Positions 26,551-35,779 are shown, counted from the first letter of the stretch. The stretch: DNA of 64,000 nucleotides from Herbaspirillum sp. LeCh32-8 (GCF_017814915.1 NZ_JAGIPZ010000001.1:559559-623558); one strand, 5' to 3'. Made by a program: numbers and translations. Notes: generated by a model from the letters alone, not told the origin.

Positions 26551-26964
26551 TCAGGGGCTGTTGGTGTTGGCGCCGGACTGGCTCAGCGAGCGGTTGTCGG
26601 AGGCGCTGAACTGGATCTTGAAGTCGCGCGCCTTGGTGGTCGGCGCCACCATCTGCAGCGTGAGCTTTTGCGCGCCGTGCAGCATCAGCGGCTTCCAGGC
26701 TTCGTCGTCCCATACCTGAAAGCCGGCGTCGTCCAGCCACTGCACGCGGTAGTAGGCGGTCTGCGGCTTGGTGTCGTTGTTGCTGACCACGGCCTGGACC
26801 TGGATCAGGCCGTTCTGCTCGCGCATGCGCAGTCCGGTGAACTGCAGCATGGCGGGTTCGCCCATGATCTCGAGCTTGGAGGCGATGGTCTGCGCCGTCG
26901 CCGGCGGCGCGGCCGCCAGCGCGCAGGCCGCGGCCAGCAGGGTGTTGCGTAACAGGTGTTGCAT
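26551..26964 (-). CDS. YcfL family protein (DUF1425)
   Basis: 137 residues with a signal peptide ending about ATAQ. The DUF1425/YcfL pattern shows in GLIQVQAVVSNNDTKPQTAYYRVQWLDDAGFQV and LTLQMVAPTTKARDFKIQF. YcfL proteins are encoded next to lpoB in E. coli as well (ycfL-lpoB). No lipobox Cys is seen here, unlike E. coli YcfL. Periplasmic; function unknown. Confidence 0.82.
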   Translation of the reverse strand: MQHLLRNTLLAAACALAAAPPATAQTIASKLEIMGEPAMLQFTGLRMREQNGLIQVQAVVSNNDTKPQTAYYRVQWLDDAGFQVWDDEAWKPLMLHGAQKLTLQMVAPTTKARDFKIQFSASDNRSLSQSGANTNSP

Positions 26965-27014
26965 ACGGATTCCTCGTTGACTGCTTGTGGTGTTTCTTTT
27001 TCTGCCGTTGCTGC

Positions 27015-28649
27015 TTATTTGTCCGCAGCCGAGGCCGAGACGGGCACGATCGCGCTCTTCTTCGCGGTAGCCGCGGCAAGCGCCTTGTCCTTGGCCGCAG
27101 CGGCAGCCTTGGCGGCGTTGCCGTTGGGCGCGGCCTTCTTGCCCGCCTTGGCGGTCTTGACCGGCTTTTCCGGTTCCGGCGGGGTATCCGGCGCGGCCAT
27201 GGCCAGCGCGGCCTTTTGTTCGTCGTACGGGGTTTGCGCCAGGTACAGCGCCGGACCCGAGGTGCGCATGGTCACCACGGCATAGTTGCCGGAGAGTTTC
27301 ACTTCACGCGTCAGCGGTCCGGCTGCGGAGGGCAGGATGATGGTGTGCGCGCCCACCGGCAGCTTCACCCGCGCCACCGAGAAGAAGTTGGGCAGGGTGC
27401 GCCAGGTGCGTTCGTCGGCCACTTCAATGGCCACCGAGCCGACCTTGGCGGCCAGGCTCAGCAGCGAGCCGAAGGCGCCCAGCGAGCCGGCGTTGTTGTC
27501 GATCGCCTTTTGCGCCACGCCGCGGGTGATGGCGCGCACCGAGGAGCGCGCGATGATGCCCGGCATTTCATCGGACAGCGCCTTGCGCGCCATCTGGTCG
27601 ACGCTGGTCAGCAGGGCCACCGGCGTCGGTTTGCCGTCGATGGTGATCGAGCCCGGCACGGCCGAGGTGTCCGCGGCGCGAATCACCGGCCACGAGATCG
27701 GCGTGGCGATGATGGACAAGCCGCTGGTGCTGGGAATCGGCAGCAGGATCGGCAGGGTCATCGAAGTGATGGCCGGGGCGCTGCCCGACTCGATCACGAT
27801 CAGGGTGTCCACCAGCTTGGGCGAGCGCGCGCGTACGCGTCCATCAAGGCCCTTGAGGCCGTCTTCCAGCACCGCCTCGCCGGGGCGCATTTCGATCGCC
27901 TTGCGATAGCCGGCGGCGGCCAGCGAGGGCTCGCCCAGGCCTTCGTAGACGAAGCCGGCTAGGTAGTTGGCCACCGCCGATTCATAGGAGTTCTTCAGCG
28001 CCTGCACCTGCGGATCGCTCAGGGTTTCCACCGGGTAACCGTTGAGTTCCTTGAACGACGTGGTCTTCAGGCCCTTGGATTCGGCGCTGCTCTTGGCGGC
28101 ATCCAGTTCCTTGCTGCGGAACTCGGCGATGATGGCCTCGCGCTCGTGCATCTTCTTGATCTCGGTGCGGGCCGAATCCCAGTCGCCGATGGCCAGGTGG
28201 TCCAGCGCCAGGCGCAGGTTGATGAAAGTCTTTTCGTAGTCGCGGCCGTCGTAGCGGCGGGTGGTGTCGTTGATCAGGAAGGAGCCGACGTCGCCCAGCA
28301 GCTTGGAGGGATCGGTCTTGGCCTGTTCTTCCCAGCCGCGCACCTTCTCGTCGGCGGCCAGCCAGCTTTCCTTGCTGGCCTCATAGGAACCCTTCATGCG
28401 CAGCAGCTCGCCCTTTTCCATGAAGTAGAGCAAGTCCTTGTCCTTGTCGGGATTCTGTTGCTCCAGCGCCTGCAGCGCCATCTCGGCATTGCCGGCCTGC
28501 ATCGCCCCCACGGTGCCGGCGGCCTTGTGGTCATAGCCTTGCGTGGCGCAACCGGTCAGCAGGCCGGCGGCCATGGCGCCGATGAAGAACTGCTTGCCCC
28601 AGCGGGCGGTGAGCGCGGCGGCGCGGCCTTGCTGTGCGTTGTCCTGCAT
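27015..28649 (-). CDS. COG3014-type lipoprotein
   Basis: 544 residues from the ATG at 28649 (GGGGAG about 8 bases upstream). An unusually long positively charged N-region precedes the lipobox GLLTGC. The middle holds TPR-like helices (YDHKAAGTVGAMQAGNAEMALQALE). The later part (GSAPAITSMTLPIL, ADTSAVPGSITIDG) matches the COG3014 pattern. The C-terminus is a Lys/Ala-rich tail. COG3014, YcfL and LpoB genes cluster in several proteobacteria. First gene of this set; role unknown. Confidence 0.78.
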   Translation of the reverse strand: MQDNAQQGRAAALTARWGKQFFIGAMAAGLLTGCATQGYDHKAAGTVGAMQAGNAEMALQALEQQNPDKDKDLLYFMEKGELLRMKGSYEASKESWLAADEKVRGWEEQAKTDPSKLLGDVGSFLINDTTRRYDGRDYEKTFINLRLALDHLAIGDWDSARTEIKKMHEREAIIAEFRSKELDAAKSSAESKGLKTTSFKELNGYPVETLSDPQVQALKNSYESAVANYLAGFVYEGLGEPSLAAAGYRKAIEMRPGEAVLEDGLKGLDGRVRARSPKLVDTLIVIESGSAPAITSMTLPILLPIPSTSGLSIIATPISWPVIRAADTSAVPGSITIDGKPTPVALLTSVDQMARKALSDEMPGIIARSSVRAITRGVAQKAIDNNAGSLGAFGSLLSLAAKVGSVAIEVADERTWRTLPNFFSVARVKLPVGAHTIILPSAAGPLTREVKLSGNYAVVTMRTSGPALYLAQTPYDEQKAALAMAAPDTPPEPEKPVKTAKAGKKAAPNGNAAKAAAAAKDKALAAATAKKSAIVPVSASAADK

Positions 28650-28868
28650 GTTGTTTCTCCCCGGAATCCCCACCACACCGGTTGCTTCGTCCCCCTGACG
28701 AAAGCCTTCCTGGGGAAGGCGAGCTGACCGGTGTTGGTCCGGAGAAAATTCTAGGTAGATGCGACAAAAAAAACCTCATCCGTTTGAATGAGAAAGTGAA
28801 ATGTTCTATGCTCGCTCAAGGGGCAGGTCAATACGGTCGCCGCTCACGAGCGACCCGGGGATATAACA

Positions 28869-30017
28869 ATGAAAAACGCCAATCAGGAACAGCGGTTCGA
28901 CCGCCTGGTCGAGCTGATTTACGAGTCGGTGCAGGATGTCGGGCAGATCGCGCCCGCCATGCAGATGATGTGTGACGAGATCGGCGCCTTCGCCGGGCAC
29001 TACCTGCACATGAACGTGCCCACCCGCGAGATCTTCAGTTCGGTCATCAGCGACCAGGCCCTGAGCGCCGGCGAAGCCGAGTACTGCAGCTACTACAGCA
29101 GCGTGGACGAGCGCCTGCAATGGGTGGCTACCGGCGCGGTGGGCGAGTGGCGCGCCGACTACGAACGCTTCGATGAACGCTTCGTACGCCGCAGCGAGAT
29201 CTACAACGACTTCCTCTTCAAGTACGGCGTGCGTCATCTGGTCGTCGGTCGCATCGGCGGCGCGCCGTGGGAGAACGAGTGCCTGTCCTTCCTGCGCCCG
29301 CTGGGGGCCGAGCAATACGACGAGGATGATCGCCGATTCCTGGCGCGCGCCACCGGCCACTTCGTGCGCTCGGCCGAGCTGCGCAGCCGCCTGCGCGCGC
29401 TGGAGCGCCAGCAGCAGGCCGACCAGACGCTGCTGCAGCACCTGCCCTACGGCACCGTCTGGGTCGACGCCGCCGGGCGCGTGGTGTCCTTCAACAACGT
29501 CGCCGCCGATATGCTGGCGGCGGCCGACGGCGTGCGCATCAAGGCGCAGCGTCTGCAGGCCGACGATGCCGGCGCCAACCGCGCGCTGGCTGCGGCCATC
29601 ACCCAGGCGACCGCCGTCGAAGGGCGGCGCGGCGAGTGGCTGGCGGTGCGCCGCAAGCGCAGCGCCCAGCCGCTGGTGGTGTCCGTGATCCCGGCGCGAC
29701 CGGCGCAATTGCACGAGCGCGCCAACGACGGGCCGCTGGCCTTGGTGATCCTGCAGGACATGGCGCGCCGGCCGCTGCCGCGCGGCGCTGCGTTGCGCAA
29801 GATGTACGGCCTGACGCCGGCCGAGACGCGGCTGGCCGAGGCCCTGCTGGACAACCAGACCGTGGAGAGTTACGCGCTGTCGACCCAGGTCAGCCGCAAT
29901 ACCGTGCGCACCCACCTGGCCAGCCTGTTCGCCAAGACCGGCACGCGGCGCCAGGCCGAGCTGCTGCGCATGCTGCTGCTGTCGGAACCGCAGGTGCCGG
30001 GCGCCGCGCAAATGTGA
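28869..30017 (+). CDS. LuxR-type HTH transcriptional regulator
   Basis: 382 residues. A GAF/PAS-like N-terminal region (about 10-180) is followed by a PAS-like segment (GTVWVDAAGRVVSFNNVAADML) and a C-terminal LuxR/GerE helix-turn-helix (LTPAETRLAEALLDNQTVESYA, VSRNTVRTHLASLFAKTGTRRQAEL). No autoinducer-binding motif is evident. It is divergent from the COG3014 cluster with 219 bases between, so it may control it, but this is inference. Confidence 0.85.
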   Translation: MKNANQEQRFDRLVELIYESVQDVGQIAPAMQMMCDEIGAFAGHYLHMNVPTREIFSSVISDQALSAGEAEYCSYYSSVDERLQWVATGAVGEWRADYERFDERFVRRSEIYNDFLFKYGVRHLVVGRIGGAPWENECLSFLRPLGAEQYDEDDRRFLARATGHFVRSAELRSRLRALERQQQADQTLLQHLPYGTVWVDAAGRVVSFNNVAADMLAAADGVRIKAQRLQADDAGANRALAAAITQATAVEGRRGEWLAVRRKRSAQPLVVSVIPARPAQLHERANDGPLALVILQDMARRPLPRGAALRKMYGLTPAETRLAEALLDNQTVESYALSTQVSRNTVRTHLASLFAKTGTRRQAELLRMLLLSEPQVPGAAQM

Positions 30018-30037
30018 TCGGGAGCGCGGCGGGGCGC

Positions 30038-30043
30038 TATAAT
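30038..30043 (+). promoter_or_regulatory. -10 box of a thrC promoter
   Basis: A perfect TATAAT 65 bases upstream of the thrC start. The -35 region is weak. Confidence 0.45.
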
Positions 30044-30107
30044 GTGGGTCTTTCCGATTTTCCGCCCACTACGCGCACACCGCGCTTTTCTGCTGCCTTC
30101 ACACGTC

Positions 30108-31568
30108 ATGCAATACGTCTCCACCCGCGGTCACTCTGTCACTCCTTCCTTCTCCGAGATCCTGCTGGGCGGCCTGGCGCCGGACGGCGGCCTGTACCTG
30201 CCGTCGCAATACCCGCAGGTGAGCGGCGCCGAGCTGGACCAGTGGCGCAAGCTGTCCTACGCCGACCTGGCGTTCGAAGTGCTGAAGAAGTTCGCCACCG
30301 ATATTCCCGAGGCCGACCTGAAGGCGCTGGCGCACAAGACCTATACCGCCGACGTCTATCGCAACACCCGCGCCGGCGAGGACGCCGCGCAGATCACGCC
30401 GCTGCGCACGCTGGAAGACAAGGACGGCAAGAAGCTGGTGCTGCAGGGCTTGTCCAACGGCCCCACGCTGGCCTTCAAGGACATGGCCATGCAGTTGCTG
30501 GGCAACCTGTTCGAATATGCGCTGGCCAAGAAGGGCGCGGAGCTCAACATCGTCGGCGCCACCTCCGGCGACACCGGCAGCGCCGCCGAATACGCGATGC
30601 GCGGCAAGAAGGGCATCCGCGTCTTCATGCTGTCGCCGCACAAGAAGATGAGCGCGTTCCAGACCGCGCAGATGTTCAGCCTGCAGGATCCCAACATCTT
30701 CAACATCGCCGTGCAAGGCGTGTTCGACGACTGCCAGGACATCGTCAAGGCAATCTCCAACGACCTCGACTACAAGGCGGCCAAGAAGATCGGCACCGTC
30801 AACTCGATCAACTGGGCGCGCGTCGTGGCGCAGGTGGTGTACTACTTCCGCGGCTACCTGGCCGCCACCACTTCCAACGAGCAGAAGGTGTCCTTCACCG
30901 TGCCCTCGGGCAACTTCGGCAACATCTGCGCCGGCCACATCGCGCGCATGATGGGCCTGCCGATCGACAAGCTGGTGGTGGCCACCAACGAGAACGACGT
31001 GCTCGACGAGTTCTTCCGCACCGGCGTCTACCGCGTGCGCAAGTCGGCCGAGACCTACCACACCAGCAGCCCCAGCATGGACATCAGCAAGGCCTCGAAC
31101 TTCGAGCGCTTCGTCTACGACCTGCTGGGCCGCGACGCCGGCCGCGTGAAGGAGCTGTTCCACAAGGTCGAGACCGCCGGCGGCTTCGACCTGACCGGCA
31201 AGCCGGGCAGCGACGGCAACGAGTTTGCCAGCGTGATCAAGTACGGCTTCGCATCGGGCCGCTCGACCCATGCCGACCGTCTGGAGACCATCCGCTTCGC
31301 CGAGAAGAGCTACGGCATCACAGTCGACACCCATACCGCCGACGGCATCAAGGTGGCGCGCGAGAACCTGACGCCGGGCGTCACCATGATCGTGCTGGAA
31401 ACCGCGCTGCCGGCCAAGTTCAACGAAACCATCCGCGAAGCGCTGGGCCGTGACGCCGATCGTCCGGCCGGTTTCGAGAACATCGAGGCGTTGCCGCAGC
31501 GCTTTGAAGTAATGCCGGCAGAGGCCGCCCAAGTCAAGACTTACGTGGCCGAGCACACCGGCCTGTAA
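30108..31568 (+). CDS. thrC: Threonine synthase
   Basis: 486 residues. It makes threonine from O-phosphohomoserine with PLP. N-terminal MQYVSTRGHSVTPSFSEILLGG is typical of the long (fungal/betaproteobacterial) class. PLP lysine is K124 in GPTLAFKDMAMQ; the phosphate-binding SGDTGSAAEY and PSGNFGNICAG loops are clear. Normally next to hom; here a 5.7-kb block lies between them. Confidence 0.96.
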   Translation: MQYVSTRGHSVTPSFSEILLGGLAPDGGLYLPSQYPQVSGAELDQWRKLSYADLAFEVLKKFATDIPEADLKALAHKTYTADVYRNTRAGEDAAQITPLRTLEDKDGKKLVLQGLSNGPTLAFKDMAMQLLGNLFEYALAKKGAELNIVGATSGDTGSAAEYAMRGKKGIRVFMLSPHKKMSAFQTAQMFSLQDPNIFNIAVQGVFDDCQDIVKAISNDLDYKAAKKIGTVNSINWARVVAQVVYYFRGYLAATTSNEQKVSFTVPSGNFGNICAGHIARMMGLPIDKLVVATNENDVLDEFFRTGVYRVRKSAETYHTSSPSMDISKASNFERFVYDLLGRDAGRVKELFHKVETAGGFDLTGKPGSDGNEFASVIKYGFASGRSTHADRLETIRFAEKSYGITVDTHTADGIKVARENLTPGVTMIVLETALPAKFNETIREALGRDADRPAGFENIEALPQRFEVMPAEAAQVKTYVAEHTGL

Positions 31569-31596
31569 GCGAAAGCCAGGCGCGTTTTGCGCTGAT

Positions 31597-31634
31597 GACG
31601 CCGCCCGCGCCACGACGGCGCGCGCGGCGTTTTT
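31597..31634 (+). terminator. Terminator after thrC
   Basis: ACGCCGC...GCGCC and GGCGCGCGCGGCGT arms, followed by TTTTT. About 30 bases past the thrC stop. Confidence 0.75.
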
Positions 31635-31794
31635 CATAAAGCGGCAGCGTGCTGCGTCGGCCGTGGCGGATGCGCCGTTTGCATTAGAATGTCGGGTCGC
31701 TGTATTCATGCGACAACAACGCGGCAGCGCAAGGCAAGACCGCAAGGCAAGATCGCAAATCGTCGTCCATCATCCGACTCGTCACAGGCAAGAC

Positions 31795-33057
31795 ATGCAA
31801 GCCAATACTCCCGCACAGAATTCTCCCGGCCGTCCTGCGCTGCAAAGCGTGGCGCAGGCGCTCCAGACCTTGCTCGACGCCGCAGCGCCGGTCGAGGGCG
31901 TCGAGACCGTCTCCACGCTCAATGCCTGCGGCCGCATTCTGGCCGCGCCGGTGCAGGCGCACATCAACGTGCCGGGCATGGACAATTCGCAGATGGACGG
32001 CTATGCCGTGCGCGCCGCTGATTGCGCCTCGGGCGAGGCCCGCTTGCCGGTGTCGCAGCGCATTCCCGCCGGCCATGTCGGCGCGCCGCTGCCGCCCGGC
32101 ACCGCCGCGCGCATTTTCACCGGCGCGATGATGCCGGAGGGTGCCGATGCAGTGGTCATGCAGGAAGCCTGCGAGGCCGATGGCGAGCACGTCATCGTGC
32201 GTCACGCGCCCAAGCCGGGTGAGTGGGTGCGCTATATCGGCGAAGACATCCGGCAGGGCAGCGCCATCCTGGAGGCCAGCACGCGATTGCGCCCGCAGGA
32301 GCTGGGCCTGGCCGCCTCGGTGGGCCAGGCGGAACTGAGCGTGCGTCGCCGCGTGCGCGTGGCGGTGTTCTTTACCGGCGATGAACTGACCATGCCCGGC
32401 GAGCCGTTGAAGCCCGGCGCCATCTACAACTCCAATCGTTTCCTTCTGCGTGGCCTGCTGGAGAAGCTGGGCTGCGAGATCAGCGACTACGGCATCGTGC
32501 CCGACAATCTCGAGGCGACCCGCAAGACCCTGCGCGAGGCAGCACAGCAGCATGACCTGATCGTCACCAGCGGCGGCGTGTCGGTGGGCGAGGAAGACCA
32601 CGTCAAGCCGGCAGTGGAGGCGGAAGGGCGCATCAACATGTGGCAGATCGCCATGAAGCCGGGCAAGCCGCTGGCCTTCGGTGAAGTGAACCGCCAGTCG
32701 GCTGATCAGGGCCGCGCCTTCTTCATCGGCCTGCCGGGCAATCCAGTATCGTCCTTCGTCACCTTCCTGATGTTTGTACGTCCCTTCCTGCTGCGCCTGC
32801 AAGGCCTGCCGCGCGAAGCCGCGCTGCCGCAACCGGTGGCCATGCGCGCCGACTTCAGCTGGCCCAAGGCGGACAAGCGCCAGGAATTCCTGCGCGTGCG
32901 CCGCAACGCCGGCGGCGGCCTTGACCTGTTCCCCAGCCAGGGCTCCAATGTGCTGACGTCGACCGTCTGGGCCGACGGCGTGATCGACAATCCGCCGGGC
33001 CGCACGATTGCCGCCGGCGATACCGTTTCCTTCATTTCTTTCCAGGATTTGCTTTGA
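31795..33057 (+). CDS. moeA: Molybdopterin molybdenumtransferase
   Basis: 420 residues. It inserts molybdate into adenylylated molybdopterin. Recognised by DNSQMDGYAVR near residue 62, FTGAMMPEGADAVV, the TSGGVSVGEEDHV phosphate-loop motif, GKPLAFG and LPGNPVSSFVTF. The ATG at 31795 begins the family-like part; the frame is open 44 codons further up without resemblance. Its stop overlaps the moaD start. Confidence 0.95.
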   Translation: MQANTPAQNSPGRPALQSVAQALQTLLDAAAPVEGVETVSTLNACGRILAAPVQAHINVPGMDNSQMDGYAVRAADCASGEARLPVSQRIPAGHVGAPLPPGTAARIFTGAMMPEGADAVVMQEACEADGEHVIVRHAPKPGEWVRYIGEDIRQGSAILEASTRLRPQELGLAASVGQAELSVRRRVRVAVFFTGDELTMPGEPLKPGAIYNSNRFLLRGLLEKLGCEISDYGIVPDNLEATRKTLREAAQQHDLIVTSGGVSVGEEDHVKPAVEAEGRINMWQIAMKPGKPLAFGEVNRQSADQGRAFFIGLPGNPVSSFVTFLMFVRPFLLRLQGLPREAALPQPVAMRADFSWPKADKRQEFLRVRRNAGGGLDLFPSQGSNVLTSTVWADGVIDNPPGRTIAAGDTVSFISFQDLL

Positions 33058-33314
33058 TCAAAATAGAACTCCGCTTCTTCGCCAGCGTGCGGGAGGCACT
33101 GCAGACGTCGCAGGAAGTCATCACCGTGCCCGACAGCGTCAAGACCGTGGGCGACGTGCGCGCCTTCCTGATCGGTCGCGGCGGCGTCTGGGCCCAGGTG
33201 CTGAGCCCGGAGAAAAACCTGCGTATGGCCTACGACCACAATATGACCGAAGCCGACACCGAGATCGCCGACGGCGGCGAGGTGGCGTTCTTCCCGCCGG
33301 TGACCGGTGGCTGA
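33054..33314 (+). CDS. moaD: Molybdopterin synthase sulfur-carrier subunit
   Basis: 86 residues, ubiquitin-like fold ending in the required Gly-Gly (FFPPVTGG). The thiocarboxylated C-terminus donates sulfur to MoaE-bound precursor Z. The start is TTG inside the moeA stop (TTGA), so translation is coupled. Its partner moaE is not next but 10.8 kb away, beyond a methyltransferase, a permease and the T6SS island. Confidence 0.95.
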   Translation: MIKIELRFFASVREALQTSQEVITVPDSVKTVGDVRAFLIGRGGVWAQVLSPEKNLRMAYDHNMTEADTEIADGGEVAFFPPVTGG

Positions 33315-33315
33315 G

Positions 33316-33948
33316 ATGAGTGCGCGCGAGGATGCCTCGGCCGGCACGCTGGGCCATTACAGCCGCAATGCCGACGGCTTTCGCGCGGGCACCTGGGACC
33401 ACGACGTCAGCCAGAATATTGAAGCCCTGCTGGATGCCTTGTCGATGCGCCGCGGCCCGGCCGGCAACGGGCCGTTTTCCATCCTCGACTTCGGCTGCGG
33501 GCCGGGACGCGACCTTGTGACGCTGTCCAGGCTGGGGCAGGAAGCGGTGGGGCTGGACGGCACCGAGGAGTTCGTGCGAATGGCGCGCGAGGCTTCCGGG
33601 TGCGAGGTGCTGCACCAGGACTTCGTGAACCTGGACCTGCCGGCGCAGCGCTTTGACGGCGTGTTTGCCAACGCTTCGCTGTTCCACGTGCCCTCGGCCG
33701 CGCTGCCGCGCGTGCTGGCCCAGTTGCGCGATGCCTTGAAGCCGGGCGGCATCCTGTTCAGTTCCAACCCGCGCGGCGAGGATGTCGAAGGCTGGAGCGG
33801 CGAGCGCTACGGCGTGTGGCATAGCCTGGAAGGCTGGCGCCGTTACCTGGATGCTGCAGGATTCGTCGAATTGCGGCATTATTACCGCCCTGACGGATTG
33901 CCGCGCGAGCAGCAACCGTGGCTGGCCAGCGTCTGGCAAAAGATCTGA
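33316..33948 (+). CDS. SAM-dependent methyltransferase
   Basis: 210 residues, class I methyltransferase. The SAM-binding loop ILDFGCGPGRDL near residue 56 is clear, followed by LDGTEEFVRMAR, and FDGVFANASLFHVP (motif IV-like). Substrate unknown. An ATG at 33316 just after the moaD stop is the likely start; a GTG at 33307 would overlap moaD by 8 bases. It sits where moaE would be expected in a moeA-moaD-moaE operon. Confidence 0.85.
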   Translation: MSAREDASAGTLGHYSRNADGFRAGTWDHDVSQNIEALLDALSMRRGPAGNGPFSILDFGCGPGRDLVTLSRLGQEAVGLDGTEEFVRMAREASGCEVLHQDFVNLDLPAQRFDGVFANASLFHVPSAALPRVLAQLRDALKPGGILFSSNPRGEDVEGWSGERYGVWHSLEGWRRYLDAAGFVELRHYYRPDGLPREQQPWLASVWQKI

Positions 33949-33984
33949 CGCGGCCGCCATCGGCCCTGGCGGATTCGGGCGCGG

Positions 33985-34020
33985 TTCAAGATTTCATTTC
34001 GAGACCCGCTTCAAGATTTC
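33985..34020 (+). repeat. Direct repeat upstream of the permease gene
   Basis: TTCAAGATTTC occurs at 33985-33995 and 34010-34020. The 25-base period and position before the permease gene suggest an operator, but it could be chance. Confidence 0.3.
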
Positions 34021-34150
34021 GCTTAACGATCCGTTTCTTTGGGAGGAGACCGGGCATGCGCCAAACATGCCCGAGCAATGGGGGAGTTGCACCAGACGCC
34101 GTGAACAATAAACGGCGCGCATTCATCCACACCTAAAGAAGGAACACATC

Positions 34151-35521
34151 GTGATATCCACTCAACTGGCCGCCTGGGCGGCCCAGGACACCCAGCTCCT
34201 GCTGGTGACGCTGGCGGCGCTGGTCGCCATCGTCGTCTTGATCAGTTTCCTGTCCATCGCTCCCTTTCTCGCCATCCTGATCGGCACCTTCGTGGCCGGC
34301 ATCGGCGCCGGCCTGCCGCTGGAAGACATCGCCAAGGCCTTTAGCAAGGGCGCCGGCAGCCTGCTCGGCGAAGCCGGCATCATCATCGCCTTGGGCGCCA
34401 TGCTGGGTGCGCTGATGGCCGACTCCGGCGCCGCCGACCGGATCGTCACCACGTTGCTGCGCTACGCGCGCGGCCGCGCCATCCCGTGGATGATGGCGGT
34501 GGTGGCGCTGGTCATCGGCCTGCCGCTGTTCTTCGAGGTCGGCCTGGTGATGATGGCGCCGATCATCTTCGTCATGGCGCGCCGCGCCGAGCTGCCCATC
34601 ATGCGCGTGGCCATTCCCGCGCTGGCAGGCATGACCACGTTGCACGCGCTGCTGCCGCCGCATCCGGGCCCGCTGATCGCCGTCAGCGCGCTGCATGCCG
34701 ACCTTGGCACCACCATGCTGCTGGGCTTCGTGGTGGCGATTCCGGCGGTGATCATCGCCGGCCCGCTGTACGGCAATTTCCTGGCGCCGCGCCTGAACGT
34801 CTCCGAGCCGGACCAGATCGGCAAGCTGTTCAACGCCAGCGAAAAGAAGTCGCAGCCCGGCTTCTTCGCGGCGCTGGTCACCATCCTGTTGCCGGTGGCG
34901 CTGATGCTGGGCCGCACCGTGGCGCGCATCTGGGTTACGCCCAAGACCGAGCTGTTTGAAATGCTGAACTTCTTCGGCGAGCCCATCATCGCGCTGACCG
35001 TCACGGTGCTGTTTGCGGTGGTGGTGCTGGGCTGGGGCCAGGGCAGCAGCCGCTTCGACGTCGGCGCCACGCTGCGCAAGGCCTTGCCGCCGATCGCCGG
35101 CCTGCTGCTGACCATCGGCGCCGGCGGCGGCCTGAAGCAGGCCCTGCTGACTGCGGGCATCAGCGACACCATCACCAAGGTCGCCGCAGGCACCCATATG
35201 CCGCTGATCCTGCTGGCCTGGATCATCGCCGTGGCGCTGCGCCAGGCGACCGGCTCGGCCACCGTGGCCACCACCGCCACCGCCGGTATCGTGGCGCCGC
35301 TGGTGGCGGGCCTGTCGGCCACCCACAACTCGCTGATGGCGCTGGCCATCGGCGCCGGTTCGGTGTTCTTCTGCCACGTCAACGACGCCGGCTTCTGGAT
35401 GGTCAAGGAATACTTCGGCCTGAACCTGAAACAGACGCTGGCGACCTGGTCGGCGATCCAGACCATCGTGTCGGTGATCGGCCTGGGCATGACGCTGGTG
35501 CTGTGGGGATTCCTGGTTTGA
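34151..35521 (+). CDS. Gluconate:H+ symporter, GntP family
   Basis: 456 residues, about 12-14 membrane helices. GntP-family features: FLSIAPFLAILIGTFVAGIGAGLP, GEAGIIIALGAMLGALMADSG, the ALLPPHPGPL loop, ALRQATGSATVATTATAGIVAP and FCHVNDAGFWMVKEYFG. It imports gluconate or a related sugar acid. No gluconate kinase or regulator lies nearby, so the exact substrate is unsure. Confidence 0.92.
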   Translation: MISTQLAAWAAQDTQLLLVTLAALVAIVVLISFLSIAPFLAILIGTFVAGIGAGLPLEDIAKAFSKGAGSLLGEAGIIIALGAMLGALMADSGAADRIVTTLLRYARGRAIPWMMAVVALVIGLPLFFEVGLVMMAPIIFVMARRAELPIMRVAIPALAGMTTLHALLPPHPGPLIAVSALHADLGTTMLLGFVVAIPAVIIAGPLYGNFLAPRLNVSEPDQIGKLFNASEKKSQPGFFAALVTILLPVALMLGRTVARIWVTPKTELFEMLNFFGEPIIALTVTVLFAVVVLGWGQGSSRFDVGATLRKALPPIAGLLLTIGAGGGLKQALLTAGISDTITKVAAGTHMPLILLAWIIAVALRQATGSATVATTATAGIVAPLVAGLSATHNSLMALAIGAGSVFFCHVNDAGFWMVKEYFGLNLKQTLATWSAIQTIVSVIGLGMTLVLWGFLV

Positions 35522-35592
35522 TGTCCAAGCCTGATTTCATGCTGCTGGCGGTGTTCTGCTCGTTCATCCTTGCTTTGTGGCGGGGGCGATAG
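35521..35592 (+). CDS. Possible 23-residue membrane peptide coupled to the permease
   Basis: ATG overlaps the permease stop (TGATG). The predicted peptide, MSKPDFMLLAVFCSFILAL and then WRGR, is one hydrophobic helix with a basic tail, as in small regulatory membrane proteins. No homologue is known to me; it could be chance. Confidence 0.35.
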   Translation: MSKPDFMLLAVFCSFILALWRGR

Positions 35593-35613
35593 CATCAGGC
35601 TCCGTTAACGTCG

Positions 35614-35716
35614 CTGGGTCCGGGCCTGCGCCGGGACGACAGGTAATGGATGAACGCGAACCATTGGTGGTTCAGGTTGCCAGCTTCTTGTCGTCCCGGC
35701 GCAGGCCGGGATCCAG
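35614..35716. repeat. REP-type inverted pair (BIME-like)
   Basis: Two 27-base units in inverted orientation, 35614-35640 and 35690-35716, built on CGGGCCTGCGCCGGGACGAC and its complement, with 49 bases between. This is the form of repetitive extragenic palindromes. It lies about 60 bases before the left end of the T6SS island. Confidence 0.7.
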
Positions 35717-35740
35717 TGTCGTTTGCAGCCGCCGCGCCGC

Positions 35741-35750
35741 TGGTAGAATC
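35741..35750 (+). promoter_or_regulatory. Extended -10 of the original moaE promoter
   Basis: TGGTAGAATC is an extended -10 (TGn-TAGAAT) 35 bases before the stub ATG. The intact moaE has TGGTAAAATC at the same distance. Confidence 0.55.
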
Positions 35751-35779
35751 TCCCGCAGCACTCCATTCATTTCCTGATC

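Noticed and set aside
30099-31745. 548-codon minus-strand frame opposite thrC
   Set aside because: Antisense shadow; thrC has all catalytic motifs.
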